A DNA stretch of 64,000 nt from Dryocosmus kuriphilus (taxonomy: Eukaryota; Arthropoda; Insecta; Hymenoptera; Cynipidae): NCBI GenBank assembly GCA_038277395.1, contig CM076191.1, positions 93,306,822 through 93,370,821 of the forward strand, given 5' to 3'. The position numbers and the translations under genes are program-made. Under the pieces are notes generated by a model that saw only the letters and a list, made by a program, of their open reading frames with translations, was not told the DNA's origin and searched no databases. Position 1 is the stretch's first letter; each line of letters starts with the position of its first letter. This document shows, one piece after another, positions 22,547 through 33,599 of the stretch.

Positions 22547-23227
22547 TTAATGTATAAAGCTGCCGTTTACATATTTGAGTTTTGGTAATTTCTCAATCAC
22601 TTCTTCGCAAACATTCTGAATATAAAAAGTGATCATTTCTAGAAACAGACTTCCAAATCGCATAAGATTTAAAAATACAACTTTTTTCATTGTCTTATTC
22701 TTTACACTTACATAATTTTTTTCTAGATAAGATTTAATGCTTTTTACACAAGGTGATTTAACTTTACACCAAACACTTTCAGGAATGGTTTCAATTATAA
22801 TATCTTCTGTACGTTGAAACGGTATAACACTTTGTTCCAAAATATGCCTATCAATGCAGAGGCTGACTACCTAGAGAACAGCAAATGTTGTTTCTTTTAG
22901 TGCAAATGGATAATATTTTCGAGTTTCAGCTTCTTCAATTTGCGCCAAAACTACTATGTAGTCACCATAAGATATAGTCATGTGTATACGGAAATTTCTA
23001 CAGTCTATGCGTTGTTGCTTCTCTTGACCACCAAAGTACGATGAAATGATGTTGAAATAACTTTTGAACAATTTCCACTCTTCAGAATTTAAGGTTATAC
23101 TTGTTCGAGGATGACTGGCTAGTAATTTCACTGATGAGACTAACTTTTTATTCCTTTTTAACTCTGCACCGACGCCAATTTGCTTTGTGAATGATGAATT
23201 CAGATTGTATGTGGTGGAGTGCAGCAT
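22547..23227 (-). pseudogene. Polinton unassigned gene, interrupted
   Basis: Two frames (23227-22871 and 22840-22547) are in the same register and separated by a single TAG at 22871-22873, with readable sequence between them. They are probably one gene of about 226 residues. Visible: a hydrophilic N-terminus with AELKRNKKLVSSVKLLASHP, an aromatic stretch SYFGGQEKQQRIDCRNFRIH, and a C-terminal helical part with FLNLMRFGSLFLEMITFYIQ. I do not recognise the family. It is placed where Polintons often keep replication or accessory genes. Confidence 0.5.
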
Positions 23228-23301
23228 TTGATTTCAAGGTGTATAAGGCATGATGTTGACCGCATTTAAGGCTTTCAAACACTGAGCATTAGTGTAAAAC
23301 T

Positions 23302-23616
23302 TCAGACTTTATGTATGTTTTTTTTTTCATTAAATTCACCATGATATATCATACAGAGATCACCATCTTGAGATGCTCTTTGTAGCCCCGAAAGCAGATT
23401 TTCATCTTTTCTCAGCATGTGAGCGATTCTCTCTGGTAGAAAAACTGAGAATTTGTTTTCTATGGTTACGAAAAATCTCGTTCCATATTTTGTTGCTGCT
23501 TTCTTGAAAGGTGTAATTTCATAGTTTTTATTTATTTCAAGTTCATCGAGCTTCTTCGTTGGAAGGGATTCCTTGTTCAGAGCAATTTTGTTTAGTTTTG
23601 AGAAATCCATCTTCAC
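23302..23616 (-). CDS. Polinton small protein, possible OB-fold ssDNA-binding type
   Basis: 104 intact residues. After MKMDFSKLNKIALNK it has LDELEINKNYEITPFKKA, then TKYGTRFFVTIENKFSVFLP and an R-MLR-DEN helix. The pattern of -Y-I---K---TKYG--F-V-IENK--VFLP resembles small single-stranded-DNA-binding-like proteins found in arthropod Polintons and in some insect viruses. Residue pattern alone cannot prove an OB fold. It lies 74 bp upstream of the 22547-23227 gene on the same strand. Confidence 0.5.
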   Translation of the reverse strand: MKMDFSKLNKIALNKESLPTKKLDELEINKNYEITPFKKAATKYGTRFFVTIENKFSVFLPERIAHMLRKDENLLSGLQRASQDGDLCMIYHGEFNEKKNIHKV

Positions 23617-23917
23617 TGGTCAATTTGTTGAGAGTCAAGATATTAAGTTCTTATTAGATTTTGTATTTCTAATCGCACTTGTATCGCACGTTTTAGTTCT
23701 CGAATATTCTTTAGTAATGTATTTAAACGACTTTTTAACTCTTGCTGCTTTCCTTCACAATCTGACATCTAAGAGTAGACTGATGAATGGGAAGAACTGG
23801 CCACTTTTTATGGATCCTTACCCCCTCTACTAGATTGTGCAATATGATGCAATAAAGTTCTAGAAGATTCTAGATTGCAGACAAAAGAAAATACGTTTGC
23901 TTTACGTTTACTTCGTT

Positions 23918-24220
23918 TTAACCCACTTCATCCCGTCCTTCTTCATCCTCCTCTTTATCATCATTATTTTCATCATTATCATCATCTGTTTTGATGTTTA
24001 GACAAGAAATTGTCTTCTGCATAGGGTCCCAATAGATTCTAACTCTATCTTTTACAATAATTATATACATTTCGGATGGCGACAAATAAATTTCAGTAGG
24101 AGCTTCCAATACTTTCCGCACATCTTGGTAAAATCCTTTATTGAAATATCTCTTTTAATATAAAGAAAGTATTTCGCGTATGCTGCTACTCCGTCTAAAT
24201 AGTTTACAAACAAAGGCATC
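23918..24220 (-). pseudogene. Polinton terminal-side small gene (frameshifted)
   Basis: The first part, from ATG near 24220, reads MPLFVNYLDGVAAYAKYFLY; a frameshift near 24125 is followed by VRKVLEAPTEIYLSPSEMYI and VKDRVRIYWDP, ending in a D/E-rich tail made by a GAT/GAA repeat. No known domain recognised. It is the last gene before the right terminal repeats. Confidence 0.4.
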
Positions 24221-24639
24221 TTTTACGTATCAAATCTAATAATACAACTCAAATCTAACACTTCTATTTTTCTGGAACACTTATTCTGACTTTCTAACGT
24301 TGTGAATAATTCGGATGCTTGATGCTGACTGAAAAAAATGGTTCTGAAATGTACTTATATATTTACAATTAATGTGCGTACTATCTTTGTCTATTAATAT
24401 CACCTTCTTTATCTTATAGTTCTAGAAGCTTCTAGATTATAAGCATCATGTTTAGACACGCTTGGAATGTAATCCGCAATTACAAAAATTCTTAGTAGAA
24501 GATGATGTAATTTCTAAGAACTAACAAATTTCTTGGAAAAATATATTAGGGAAGTAATAAAGCATATCGATTAGATTATACTGGTGAGAAGAATGTTACC
24601 TTGAAAGATCCTAATGTATGACAGCAATCATTGATTTGG

Positions 24640-24900
24640 CGAACGAATGGATTTTTCGACACATTCCATAAATATGCGTCATAAAAATCGGATATTTTTA
24701 ATGATATAAATTCCTCAAAAAGTCTCCCTATGTTTTATAGAACAAAGATTCCTTTTTAATCTTATTAGACTCGTGACCTACTTTTAAATTTTATTTTAAT
24801 GCATTTCGGAAACAATAAATTATATCAATTAGTAATTCCTCATTTCATCCCTTACACATGTGCTGTTAAATTCTTTTCACATAATTACTCTATTATATCC
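24640..24900 (-). repeat. Polinton right terminal repeat region
   Basis: Inverted relative to the left end: GACTCGTGACC at 24767-24777 mirrors GGTCACGAGTC at 10378. The block beyond it (24785-24900) mirrors about 10630-10760. Both ends share ATTCCATAAnTATGCGTCATA-type sequence in inverted orientation. Confidence 0.65.
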
Positions 24901-25019
24901 TCTTGAAATGTGGCATAGGAGAAAGAGAGAGAGAGAGGGGTCAGGAGACAGAGCGTTGCTTATGCAAAATTCATGTTTAGCAATCGCGTATTATATTAAC
25001 ACAGCCCCACAAAAAAAAA

Positions 25020-25455
25020 AATTTTCCGTGCACGTGACCAGACTACCATATCTATATGTTTTTGGGGTCGCTGAGTCCGAATCCGGGGTCCGTTTTTCTC
25101 CATCACGTCAGGGTCAAGGTCATTTCAAGGTCAAATCAAGATTATTCCACGAATGTGGACCAAGATGCCGTTTTTGTATGTTTTTGAGGTCCCTGAATCC
25201 CAATTCGGGATCTGTTTGTCTCTATCAGGTCAGGGTCAAGGTCATTTCAAGGTTAAATCGGGAAAAAAGCCTGTGAAACAACACAATTACTACATCTGTA
25301 CGTTTTTGGGGTCGCTGAGTCCGAATCCGGGGTCCGTTTTTCTCCATCAGGTAAGGGTCAAGGTCATTTCAAGGATAAATCGAGGAAAACCCCTGTGAAC
25401 AGACACAACTACCACATGTATACGTTTTTAGGGCCGCTGAGTAAACAGAGACAGA
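25020..25455 (+). repeat. 122-bp minisatellite array (left)
   Basis: The phrase GTTTTTGGGGTCGCTGAGTC starts at 25058 and recurs as variants at 25180, 25302 and 25424, exactly 122 bp apart. Each unit also contains GGGTCAAGGTCATTTCAAGG. Units differ at scattered bases, so the array is not recent. Confidence 0.9.
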
Positions 25456-25480
25456 CATTATAACTATATGTATCATCGAT

Positions 25481-26851
25481 TTAGAAAATATCGAGAAAAT
25501 ATCCTCCTTTATTTAAGGCTTTTACATATTGCTTCATCAAGCCGAGTTTGATGTGGAGGGGAGGAAGCAATACCTTACTGCGATCAACCAGTGTTTCGCG
25601 TACAATATTAGCAGAACCAGCCTCGAAAGAGGTTCTGTTCGGCCATATCTTCGTTATATAGTGCTTCTTGCGATCTTTGCTGTCCCATAAACACAAAAAA
25701 GAAGGATATTTCGTATTTCCAGATTGTTGTCCTAACAGTATAGTTAAAATCTTAAGATCTCCGCAAATAAGCCAGTTATGCTCAGAATATTTTATTGTCT
25801 CTAAAATGAATTTCATCGTACTATATTCTTCTTTTAGTACGGTTGCATGAGCTATGGGAATTGAAGCAAAAACATTAGTGTTATGAAGTAATACTGCCTT
25901 CAGACTTGTAGTGGAGGAGTCTATAAATAGTCTCCATTCATTGGCCTTATAGATTCCTATCTGGAACTCATTCACTTACCCTTCCACATTATTGCAATAC
26001 ACTAATGAAGGTTCCCCTATCATCGTAAAATATTTTCTAAAGTTTTCCTCCCGGTTTCGGTAATCTGATATTCTTGTGCCTTTTGAGAGCCAGTTGTTGC
26101 CTTTCATGTATGAAGCTAGATATTCCGCTTTATCTTTAGGTAAATCCAGGTCCCTTACAAGATCATTCAATTCTTTTTGATCTATGGTTTTTGGAGTTTT
26201 ATCTTGACCATTAGTAGCATAGTATTCACTACTTGTACTCATATTTCCATCATCTGAAGTATATTCATCTCCATCTTTATATTCATCTTCTTCAGCGTCA
26301 CTAATATCGCATGCATCATTGGTTGACATACTTTCCATCGAATCTATTGAACTGTCGCTTTCATCGTCAATATCAATGTTTTTCTCTACTGGTCTTACTA
26401 ACGTTGAAACTTCATGATATTTGATACTCTGAATATTTTTTTTATTAATTCCTGTCACTTTTGTCAAACATATATAACAGTTTGCTGTGCATAATGGCTC
26501 TTCCCAATATGCAGGTTTTACAAACTTTAATTTTTCAGGTTTTTTTTCGGAATCATATCTGGTCATCATCATGTAACAAGCACTACATATCTTGTGTGGT
26601 ATCCATTTTTTATCTTGGTTATAAATATCCAATCCAAAACAGTTTTTGTAAATATTTTTAATTTTATCGGATATTTGTCTTCGGTCAGCTGATAGGTGAT
26701 ACTTAGCACATACGTAACAAAATGCATCAACATTTTTGTTACAGTAGTGTTCAGATGAAGAACTTGCTACATTTGTTTTTAATGAAGACACTGAAGTCTG
26801 TTTATTTGAAGTATTTGAAGTTGTGTTATGTTTGTTTTTTTTAGGTCCCAT
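25481..26851 (-). pseudogene. Transposase-like gene of unassigned superfamily, truncated
   Basis: Starts MGPKKNKHNTT, then a Cys/His-rich region (AFCYVCAKYHL, HKICSACYMMMTRYDS, ANCYICLTKVTG) suggesting zinc binding, an acidic linker, QKELNDLVRDLDLPKDKAE, and WLSKGTRISDYRNREENFRK. A single in-frame TAA (25976-25978) follows VYCNNVEG; reading resumes with YKANEWRLFIDSSTTSLKAV, NWLICGDLKILTILLGQQSG, then PSFLCLWDS and LLPPLHIKLGLMKQYVKALN. Similar proteins are common in animal genomes. The aspartates in LFID and ICGD could be the first two of a DDE triad. The frame ends 26 bp before the minisatellite, and the expected C-terminal half is missing. Confidence 0.7.
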
Positions 26852-27420
26852 AGTAGATTTAATTACCCACGCGTTAGGGATCCTGGTCCGATCGCAGGTG
26901 AGTCCACCGTCCTGAGGGTGATAACTCTCATACCTCCTCAGGTCTAAGTATGAGAGCTTTCTGACTTTGACGAGGACAATGTCAACTCGTCGTCAGACAC
27001 ACTACGGCTTCATTCTCACACCCTAACGCCCCCCTGCAAGGCAGCGCGCCACCCTGGCTTCGATACCACATGGGACTGGAAAGCGAATCATTCTACACAT
27101 CTCCTTTCGAAGCAGTTGTCATCGTCCCAGTATCCCTCGCGGTAGCAGGATTTGAAGAATTCAAGTATCACCACGCAGATGTAGTGTTAGTTTAGAAACT
27201 GTAATTGGGCTCACCAATGTTGCTATATTACATCTGTCAGCGCAGAGATATTCGGTCAGTCAGAATATAAAAATGATATTCTATAAAACTGAGGATAAAT
27301 TAAACGTCTGTCCTCCGTATCACATTAAAACAGAAGTCTCGAAGCATAGAAAAGAAAACCAATATATCCAATTTTATTTTACATCTGTATCATATGACGT
27401 ATTCAATGTTATTGGCTTTC
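26852..27420. other. 5' flank of the 25.5-26.9 kb gene
   Basis: Between the start of the transposase-like gene and the right minisatellite array. GC content is locally higher (26880-27130). It may hold the promoter and leader of that gene. No other coding region seen. Confidence 0.35.
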
Positions 27421-27424
27421 AAGT

Positions 27425-27955
27425 TTTTTCCTCGATTCGACCTTGAGATGACCTTGATCCAGACCTGATGAAGACCAACAGACTTCGGATTCGTACCCAG
27501 GGACATCAAAAACATACAAAACGGCATCTTGGCCCACGATATTAATAATAATATTAATAATATTAATTAAATAATCGTCATTTGACCGTGAAATGATCTT
27601 GACCTGATGGAAAAAAAACGGACCCCGGATTCGGACTCAGCGACCCCAAAAACGTATAGATGTAGTAATTGTGTCCGTTCACAGGTATTTTCCTCGATTT
27701 AATCTTGAAATGACCTTAACCCTGACCTGATGGAGACAAACAGACCTCAAATTCGGACTGAAGGACCCCAAAAACATACAAAAACGGCATCTTGGCCCAC
27801 ATTCGTGGAATAATATTGATTTGACCTTGAAACGACCTTGACCCTGACGTGATGGAGAAAAACGGACACCTGATTCGGACTCAGCGACCACAAAAACATA
27901 TAGATATGGTGGTCTGGTCACGTGCACAGAAATTTTTTTTTTTTTGTGGGGCTGT
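27425..27955 (-). repeat. 122-bp minisatellite array (right, inverted)
   Basis: The mirror phrase ending CCCCAAAAAC occurs with its last base at 27513, 27653, 27775 and 27897. The last two intervals are 122 bp. The first is 140 bp because an (AAT)n expansion sits at 27540-27570. Inverted relative to the array at 25020-25455. Confidence 0.88.
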
Positions 27956-27962
27956 GTAATTA

Positions 27963-29130
27963 ATGACGTCACATCGAACATTCTAGAAGCTTAGCCCAGC
28001 TAGCTGTCGATGTCGGTAACTGTCGGTAACAGGAATCTGTATTTAGAGCCGGCCCTGTATAACTACTTTAGTTACTCGACATTTAGACATTTAAACGGTA
28101 GGCTTAGAGTAGGGCATCCCCAAAATTTCACGATCACAACGCCTTCTTTAGTACATAAACTTTCTACAGTACTCTAGAAAAGTTATAAAGAAAGACAAAC
28201 AAACAGAGAAACACAATTGCTAATTTATAGCATAAGTATAGGATTAATGACGATTCGGATTTCTATTGACAAATTAAATATCAAAGCTATATAGTAGACA
28301 GTAAGGTTGATGCGAGAAAACGACTTTCTTTGGACCAAAACTCGATGTTTTCTTTGTTGCGACGTTTGGCACTATATCTATCATAATGTTATTTGTTTTT
28401 CAATTTCAAGATATATGTAATACAGTAAAATTAAAGAATTAAAAGCTATAAAGTAAATGAATTATATTATGTTTTGACATTTTGAGATTTTGAGGTTAGA
28501 ATGGTACGAAATAAAACATCGATTTTTGGTCCGAAGAATTTCGTTTTTTCACATTAACTTTACAATCTACTGTACTAATTTCTAGGACGACATAATACTT
28601 ACTGATTGGATTATAATTACTTGTATTGATTGTATCAATAAGCATTGACTTACTTACGAAATTTCTATAGCCTCGACAAAAGGTTACGATAGGGCTGACC
28701 AGCAAAACTAAACAGGTCTATGGGATTCAGGGTTGCCACAATGAAAATTGAAGATAGTACCTACAGGGAGCGGAAATTCGTACCATTTCGTACCCAAAAC
28801 TCAGATTTCGATCCCAGCGCCATATACTAGCAAAAATTTTAACGCGAAATTTGAATTATTATTGGATTTAAATTTTTTATTGAAATTCGTTTACTTTTGC
28901 AGGCTTAAACTCTGCATTTTGCAATAAACGATGGAAGCGCGACGACGGGCAATTAATGCGGGAGCTGAAGTATTGCCGCCAAAAAGCGCACGCTGTCATA
29001 ATGCTTGGGACACGAACAAGTGGTCGCTTAGGCTCCCTCCTAATTGGTTGATTAGGCCCAACTTTGAACGTTTTTCGTGCCGAAACTAAGCTTCGTACAA
29101 AAATTTGAAACAAGACATTTTTAGTTATTT
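27963..29130. other. Intronic sequence, no gene recognised
   Basis: AT-rich. CAGGGTTGCCACA at 28729 resembles the start of some hAT termini, but no partner end was found. Confidence 0.3.
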
Positions 29131-30343
29131 TTACATTCTCATCAGTGAAGGTATTAGAATTATGTAAAATTTTACTTTCGCGGATTTCATGAAATCTCCA
29201 CGTTTTGAGATCTCCTGAATCCGAAAAAAAAAAACGGGTTTAATGACGGTGTCTGTCTGTTGTCGTCGTCGTCGTTGTCGTCATCGTCATTGTTGTCGTT
29301 GGAGTCTTTTCCCACAATAACTTTCGAAGGACTAATAGGATTGGATTGCGCTTTGGCACACTTCTTTAAGGCGTAAGAAGTAAGGACGAGTTCGTTAACC
29401 AGCGGTTTTTGACCAACGGTTATGGTTTTATCCATCAAAAACTGTTTTCACAAAATCCAAAAATCCATTTTCCGGCTAAACTATGAGAGATACAAAAAAA
29501 GTAAGGCAGGAAAATTGTTTACCTGAAAAATATCTACAAATTTTGGCTCAACCATTTTTTGATAAAATGAACGGTTTTTGTTTTAATCAAGAAAACGATA
29601 TTACAATTTTAAAATTCTGGTTTTCCGCCAAAATATTCAATGTATGAAAAAATGGTAAAGAACAGAGTTGTTCAATCTAAAAAGGTCTACAAATTTTGTT
29701 TTAACCATTTTTTGATAAAATGCACGGTTTTTGTTTTAATCGATAAAACGTTATTAAAAATCAAAAATGTCAAATTTCCCGCTAAACTATGCAAGATAGG
29801 AAAAAATGATAAGAAACAAAGTTATTCACATCAAAAATATCTAAAAAAATTCTTTCTATAATTTTTTTGAGCAGACGCGTAGTTTTTGAGTTATTCGTGA
29901 AACATGTTATGAAATATAAAGAAAACCACTTTTCAGCAAAACTATGCAAGATATGAGAAAATATCAACAAGCAGAATTGTTCAACTTGGAACGAGTTACA
30001 AAATTTATTTATAAGACTCATCGTTTTACTTTTAAGAATCGAAATACTGTATTGTGAAAATTTGGAAAATCACAAAAAAACTTTACCAATCTACAATGTG
30101 TTTTAAAAAAATGAAATTATCGAGCGCGAAGCGCGAGTGTCATGATGAAAATGTGTTGCTTAAGGGCGATAGAGCCTAAGTAAAATAATTTCTTTTGTAA
30201 TTTTTAATTTAAAGGTTTATACGATCCATAAACACCGAGCGCGTAGCGCGAGGTGAATCATCTATCGAGCGCGAAGCGCGAGTGCCAGCAGACGCGCACC
30301 CCAGGCCCGCTGATACTTCGCGCGAAGCGTGTGATGAGAATGT
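29131..30343 (-). mobile_element. DINE-1/HINE-like repeat, copy E (hairpin end lost)
   Basis: Terminus ACATTCTCATC at 29133-29143; microsatellite at about 29260-29300; palindrome cluster at 30120-30330; and the inner inverted copy GATGAGAATGT at 30333-30343. Unlike copies A-D the terminal hairpin GCCCGCGAAGCGGGC is absent: the sequence passes straight from GAGAATGT into unrelated DNA. This marks a truncated or alternatively terminated copy. Confidence 0.78.
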
Positions 30344-31638
30344 TTATATTATAACCCATAAATTGTTGTTTTTTATTATTTTAAATTTAGCTTTAGAATT
30401 TCTGCCTGAAGGGTGCCAAAAAATTTTTAGTTACTTTTTTCAGTAATTCTATCACGCGAGAAGCCCCCAATTTTCGGTAGAGGGGGAGGTAAGGACTGAC
30501 GTGAATGAGAAGTGAAATCATGTGCACTAACTTCGCATTTTACACTGTTTTAAAATTTCCATTTATTACTAAGATTCACACTAAAACGTTACAACAATTC
30601 GGGGACTATACTTTCATGATCGCCGTATTTGATTAAGTTTGATGGATGCGGGTGACTGACTAATCTCGACAACCATTATCAAGTGTTTTCGGTTGCATTC
30701 ACGCGAATGCCTGAAGGGCCGATTTACTTCCGAGAGACAAGATTTTAACAATTACCTACCTGGTATGTAGCGCTCTCCGCACCAGTTTCCTCGTCCTTGT
30801 TTCATTTGAAAAGTTTCCTGAGGTCCAATTTACATAATATCCTTACTTCCAATTAAGGTAATTTCCCTAGTTCCAGTTTAGATAATTTAGTTAGTTCAAA
30901 TTTAAAGAAACTATTTAGTCCTGCTTTAGATAATTTAGTTAGTTCCACTTTAGACAATCCTTCTTATAATATGGGCTGCGCTCACGGTCAACATGCATAC
31001 TTCGGTGAGCTCGCAAGTGGACTCGGAAGAAGTCGATCGTGTGCCGCATCTTGCCCCAGCTATTCTACCGTTTTGTTGACATACTATCACAAAAGCATCG
31101 AGGAGGAAGTTGAGTTCCGTTCCCTACCCCTGACATTCTTAAGGGAAAGTATGTCACATCCAAGTGCATGTGCTACGGGTAATCCTACGATGTTGTACGA
31201 TCTCCTGGAGTCCAAGTTCTCTCTCAGTGTGTCACGTGTTCTGAGCTCTCATAACCTGCGTTGCCATCATGCGTACCGCCAGACGGTTTGAGGAAATAAA
31301 AAAGATAAGAAAAATACGAACAGGCGAGATCAATAATTGAATAATAAAATAATCGTGGAACCCTTAGATCTATTGACATCTGAATGTTTCTTGAGGATTT
31401 TCTAATCTCGAAATCGTTATATGTAAGTCTAGTTTTTGGTAAATAGACATTAAGAGTTAATGATTAGATTTATATTTTTATTATAATAAGAGAAAAAGAA
31501 CAGATGTGTTGAGTCATAGGCACTTTGGCTGTGGCTGACTGACTACTCACAGATAGTCAAACGGTTGTTGATTATTGGCTTGGCTGGCTTTTCCCCAACA
31601 AAAGGTTCGTCCTACTGGGGTGAAAAATCAGGTGCTAC

Positions 31639-31705
<67 letters not shown>

Positions 31706-32460
31706 TTACTCTCAATCAAGAACAATACAGCAACAAGAATTCGTTTGCGGACTCCTCAGAAACGTGTCAGTCGACAAATCCAGGTTCCTGTACGTAGACA
31801 TTTTCATGTGTATCCAAATGAAACGATTGCATTAGATACTGGATGAGTTTAAAAAACGACTGGTTGCGAATGGGCTATGCATTAGCAACTTAATTTTTTG
31901 TAACTTTAATGCATATTTTAATAGCCCAACCCTGGAATCAACCCGAAATCCAGAAAATTATTTACACCCACGGTTGTGGAGGTCTCGGAACAAACTCCAA
32001 AATTGCCTGAGTTCAGTTTCACTCTACAATTTACCTTGTCGGTTTACCTTACAGCCAACTTAAACTAGGCTTAGAATTTACCTTAATTTAGGAGTTCAGT
32101 GCGAATTCAAGTGTTATTCTATCCCTAACTCATCTGCAAAATTTTTTAAAGTCACGCTGTTTAATTCCAATTGTTCGCGAATTATACTATTGGGAGTGGA
32201 ATCGATTTCACAGTCTATGCAGCGACCTGGTTTCGAGCTGCGCACTGGGCTGGGAATTTTCATCCACCAATTCCCAGTCGAAACTACGCTCTGGTTCCTC
32301 TAGAAGCTCTTCGTCATCATTAAGAATTTCATCCCTGAATCTGAGTCGCTAATTTCCAAAATTAGCTTATCGAGTTCCTCGAGTTCCTCAAGATTGTCAG
32401 GTTCATTACCCTGGTTCTCGAAATACCTTTAAAGGTGTGAGGCATGATACGTCTCAGCCA
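30344..32460. other. Intronic sequence, possibly including Gypsy 3' flank
   Basis: Contains loose repeats of TTTAGATAATTTAGTTAGTTC type at about 30850-30960 and a (TC)n microsatellite. It could include the 3' untranslated region or LTR of the Gypsy element to the right, but no LTR pair was identified, so this is unproven. Confidence 0.3.
31640..31702 (+). repeat. (TC)n microsatellite
   Basis: About 31 uninterrupted CT/TC dinucleotides. Reading frames through it give Leu-Ser repeats and are not genes. Confidence 0.95.
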
Positions 32461-32754
32461 ACCAACCCTCGGGCGAGGCTAATTTGTAAATATTGGGTCA
32501 AACGACTTCCACCAGAATGAATGGGCCACTTTCGAAGCTAGTTTAGCCACCACATGCTTTCTCTTACATTAAAGTATCTGATTAGGCTTTTAATTTTATC
32601 GAGAATTTTTAATTTTATGTCACGATGGTGGTGGACATAGTACTTGGCCTGCCGAATGAATGTCTGAGCCTGAAACTTCGTTATCAGTTTCCTCGGATGC
32701 ACTGACCTCGACATCCGAGTTGTCCAGGTCTGTAAGTCGGATGGGGTCAACTCG

Positions 32755-33592
32755 GCCTCCCCCTACAAGAGATTGCGAATCATTTTTCTTTTCGCAGACG
32801 GGGCTCCCGATAAGGCAAGAGTGACCTTATTCGTACTATGCAGTGCCGTATTAAAAGTGAACCGAAGCTCATTTAGGTGAATTTCACAGTTCTTATGGTC
32901 CTGGTCAATAAATGAGCGGATCATCGTCTTTTCATCCTATTGGTTCGTTCGACTGGGTTCGCTTGAGGGTGATATAGGGAAGTGAAGGAATGGTGGATTC
33001 TGAACTCGACAGCCATCTCGTTCACGGCCCTATTGTTGAATTCAGTGCCACTATCTGAGTGGAGCACCTTTGGTGTTCCCCGTCTAAATATTACTAACTG
33101 CGCAAAAGCCTGATTAATGCTCTCGGCATTAGGTGTTCTTATTGGAGCCAACTCGATCAACTTTGAGAACAAGTCCTGAAATACGAATAGATACTCTTGA
33201 CCCTTCTCACTCCGAGGAAAGGGGCCTATGACATCAGTGGCCACTACGGTCCACTAATAGCGGATCGCCGCGCGATGATAGGTTTTATCCCTACCTAACT
33301 TACCAGCTTCCGGAATGCAGTGCACTTCTTGTATCAGTTCCGATTGGAGGTTCTTCGGAACCACCAATTTCCAGGCGTTGTAATCGTCAACGATATCCTC
33401 GAATAACGGATTGTTATGATGTTTCCGTAACTTTCCGTTAAACACCTTCCTGCTATGATACTTTACAGGTGACTTCAATACAGCCTCTCGCCTCCGGGCA
33501 TACCAGTCATCCTCAACTGGCATTATAGCCGCAATTCGGTCTATTTCTCCATCTTCTAACATACGGGGCAATACATCCGGCATTTGGTGCAT
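32755..33592 (-). pseudogene. Gypsy integrase
   Basis: The upstream piece (33592-33254) ends in the degenerate zinc-binding region (QEVHCIPEAGKLGRDKTYHR), corresponding to H-x-H...GHxGxxKT in intact integrases. The downstream piece (33244-32921) carries the DDE core: D in ATDVIGPFPRS, D in VLHSDSGTEFNN, and E in PVERTNRMKR. The two are separated by a stop and frame change near 33250. Residual C-terminal coding (LRFTLNTALH) is readable to about 32755. Confidence 0.85.
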
Positions 33593-33599
33593 GGTCTAC

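Larger units (their letters stand above)
10378..24900 (+). mobile_element. Polinton/Maverick element, degraded
   Basis: About 14.5 kb, including a 1.65-kb repeat inserted later. The content is diagnostic: protein-primed family B DNA polymerase, retrovirus-like integrase with chromodomain, double-jelly-roll major capsid protein, penton fragment, FtsK/HerA-type packaging ATPase and several conserved Polinton-specific genes. Related sequence in inverted orientation lies at both ends (10378-10500 and 24640-24780; 10630-10760 and 24785-24900). No cysteine protease gene is recognisable. Almost every gene has frameshifts or stops. Exact ends and the 6-bp target duplication could not be fixed. Confidence 0.88.
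24996..27962. mobile_element. TIR-like element with inverted 122-bp minisatellite arrays
   Basis: The ends ACACAGCCCCAC plus A-run (about 24999-25020) and T-run plus GTGGGGCTGTGT (about 27936-27957) are inverted copies, followed inward by GTGCACGTGACCAGACnACCAT and its mirror. Each side then carries a minisatellite of 122-bp units in opposite orientation. Between the arrays lies a transposase-like gene on the - strand (25481-26851). Long tandem subterminal arrays are uncommon but known in some DNA transposons. Confidence 0.72.

Noticed and set aside
28729..28760. hAT-like terminus CAGGGTTGCCACA
   Set aside because: A 13-bp match only. No mirrored end and no hAT coding sequence nearby.
30971..31291. 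106-residue ORF (MGCAHGQHAYFGELAS...)
   Set aside because: No recognisable domain or homologue, no supporting splice or promoter context, and it lies within apparent transposon flank.
31565..31846. Leu-Ser repeat protein
   Set aside because: Produced by reading through the (TC)n microsatellite.
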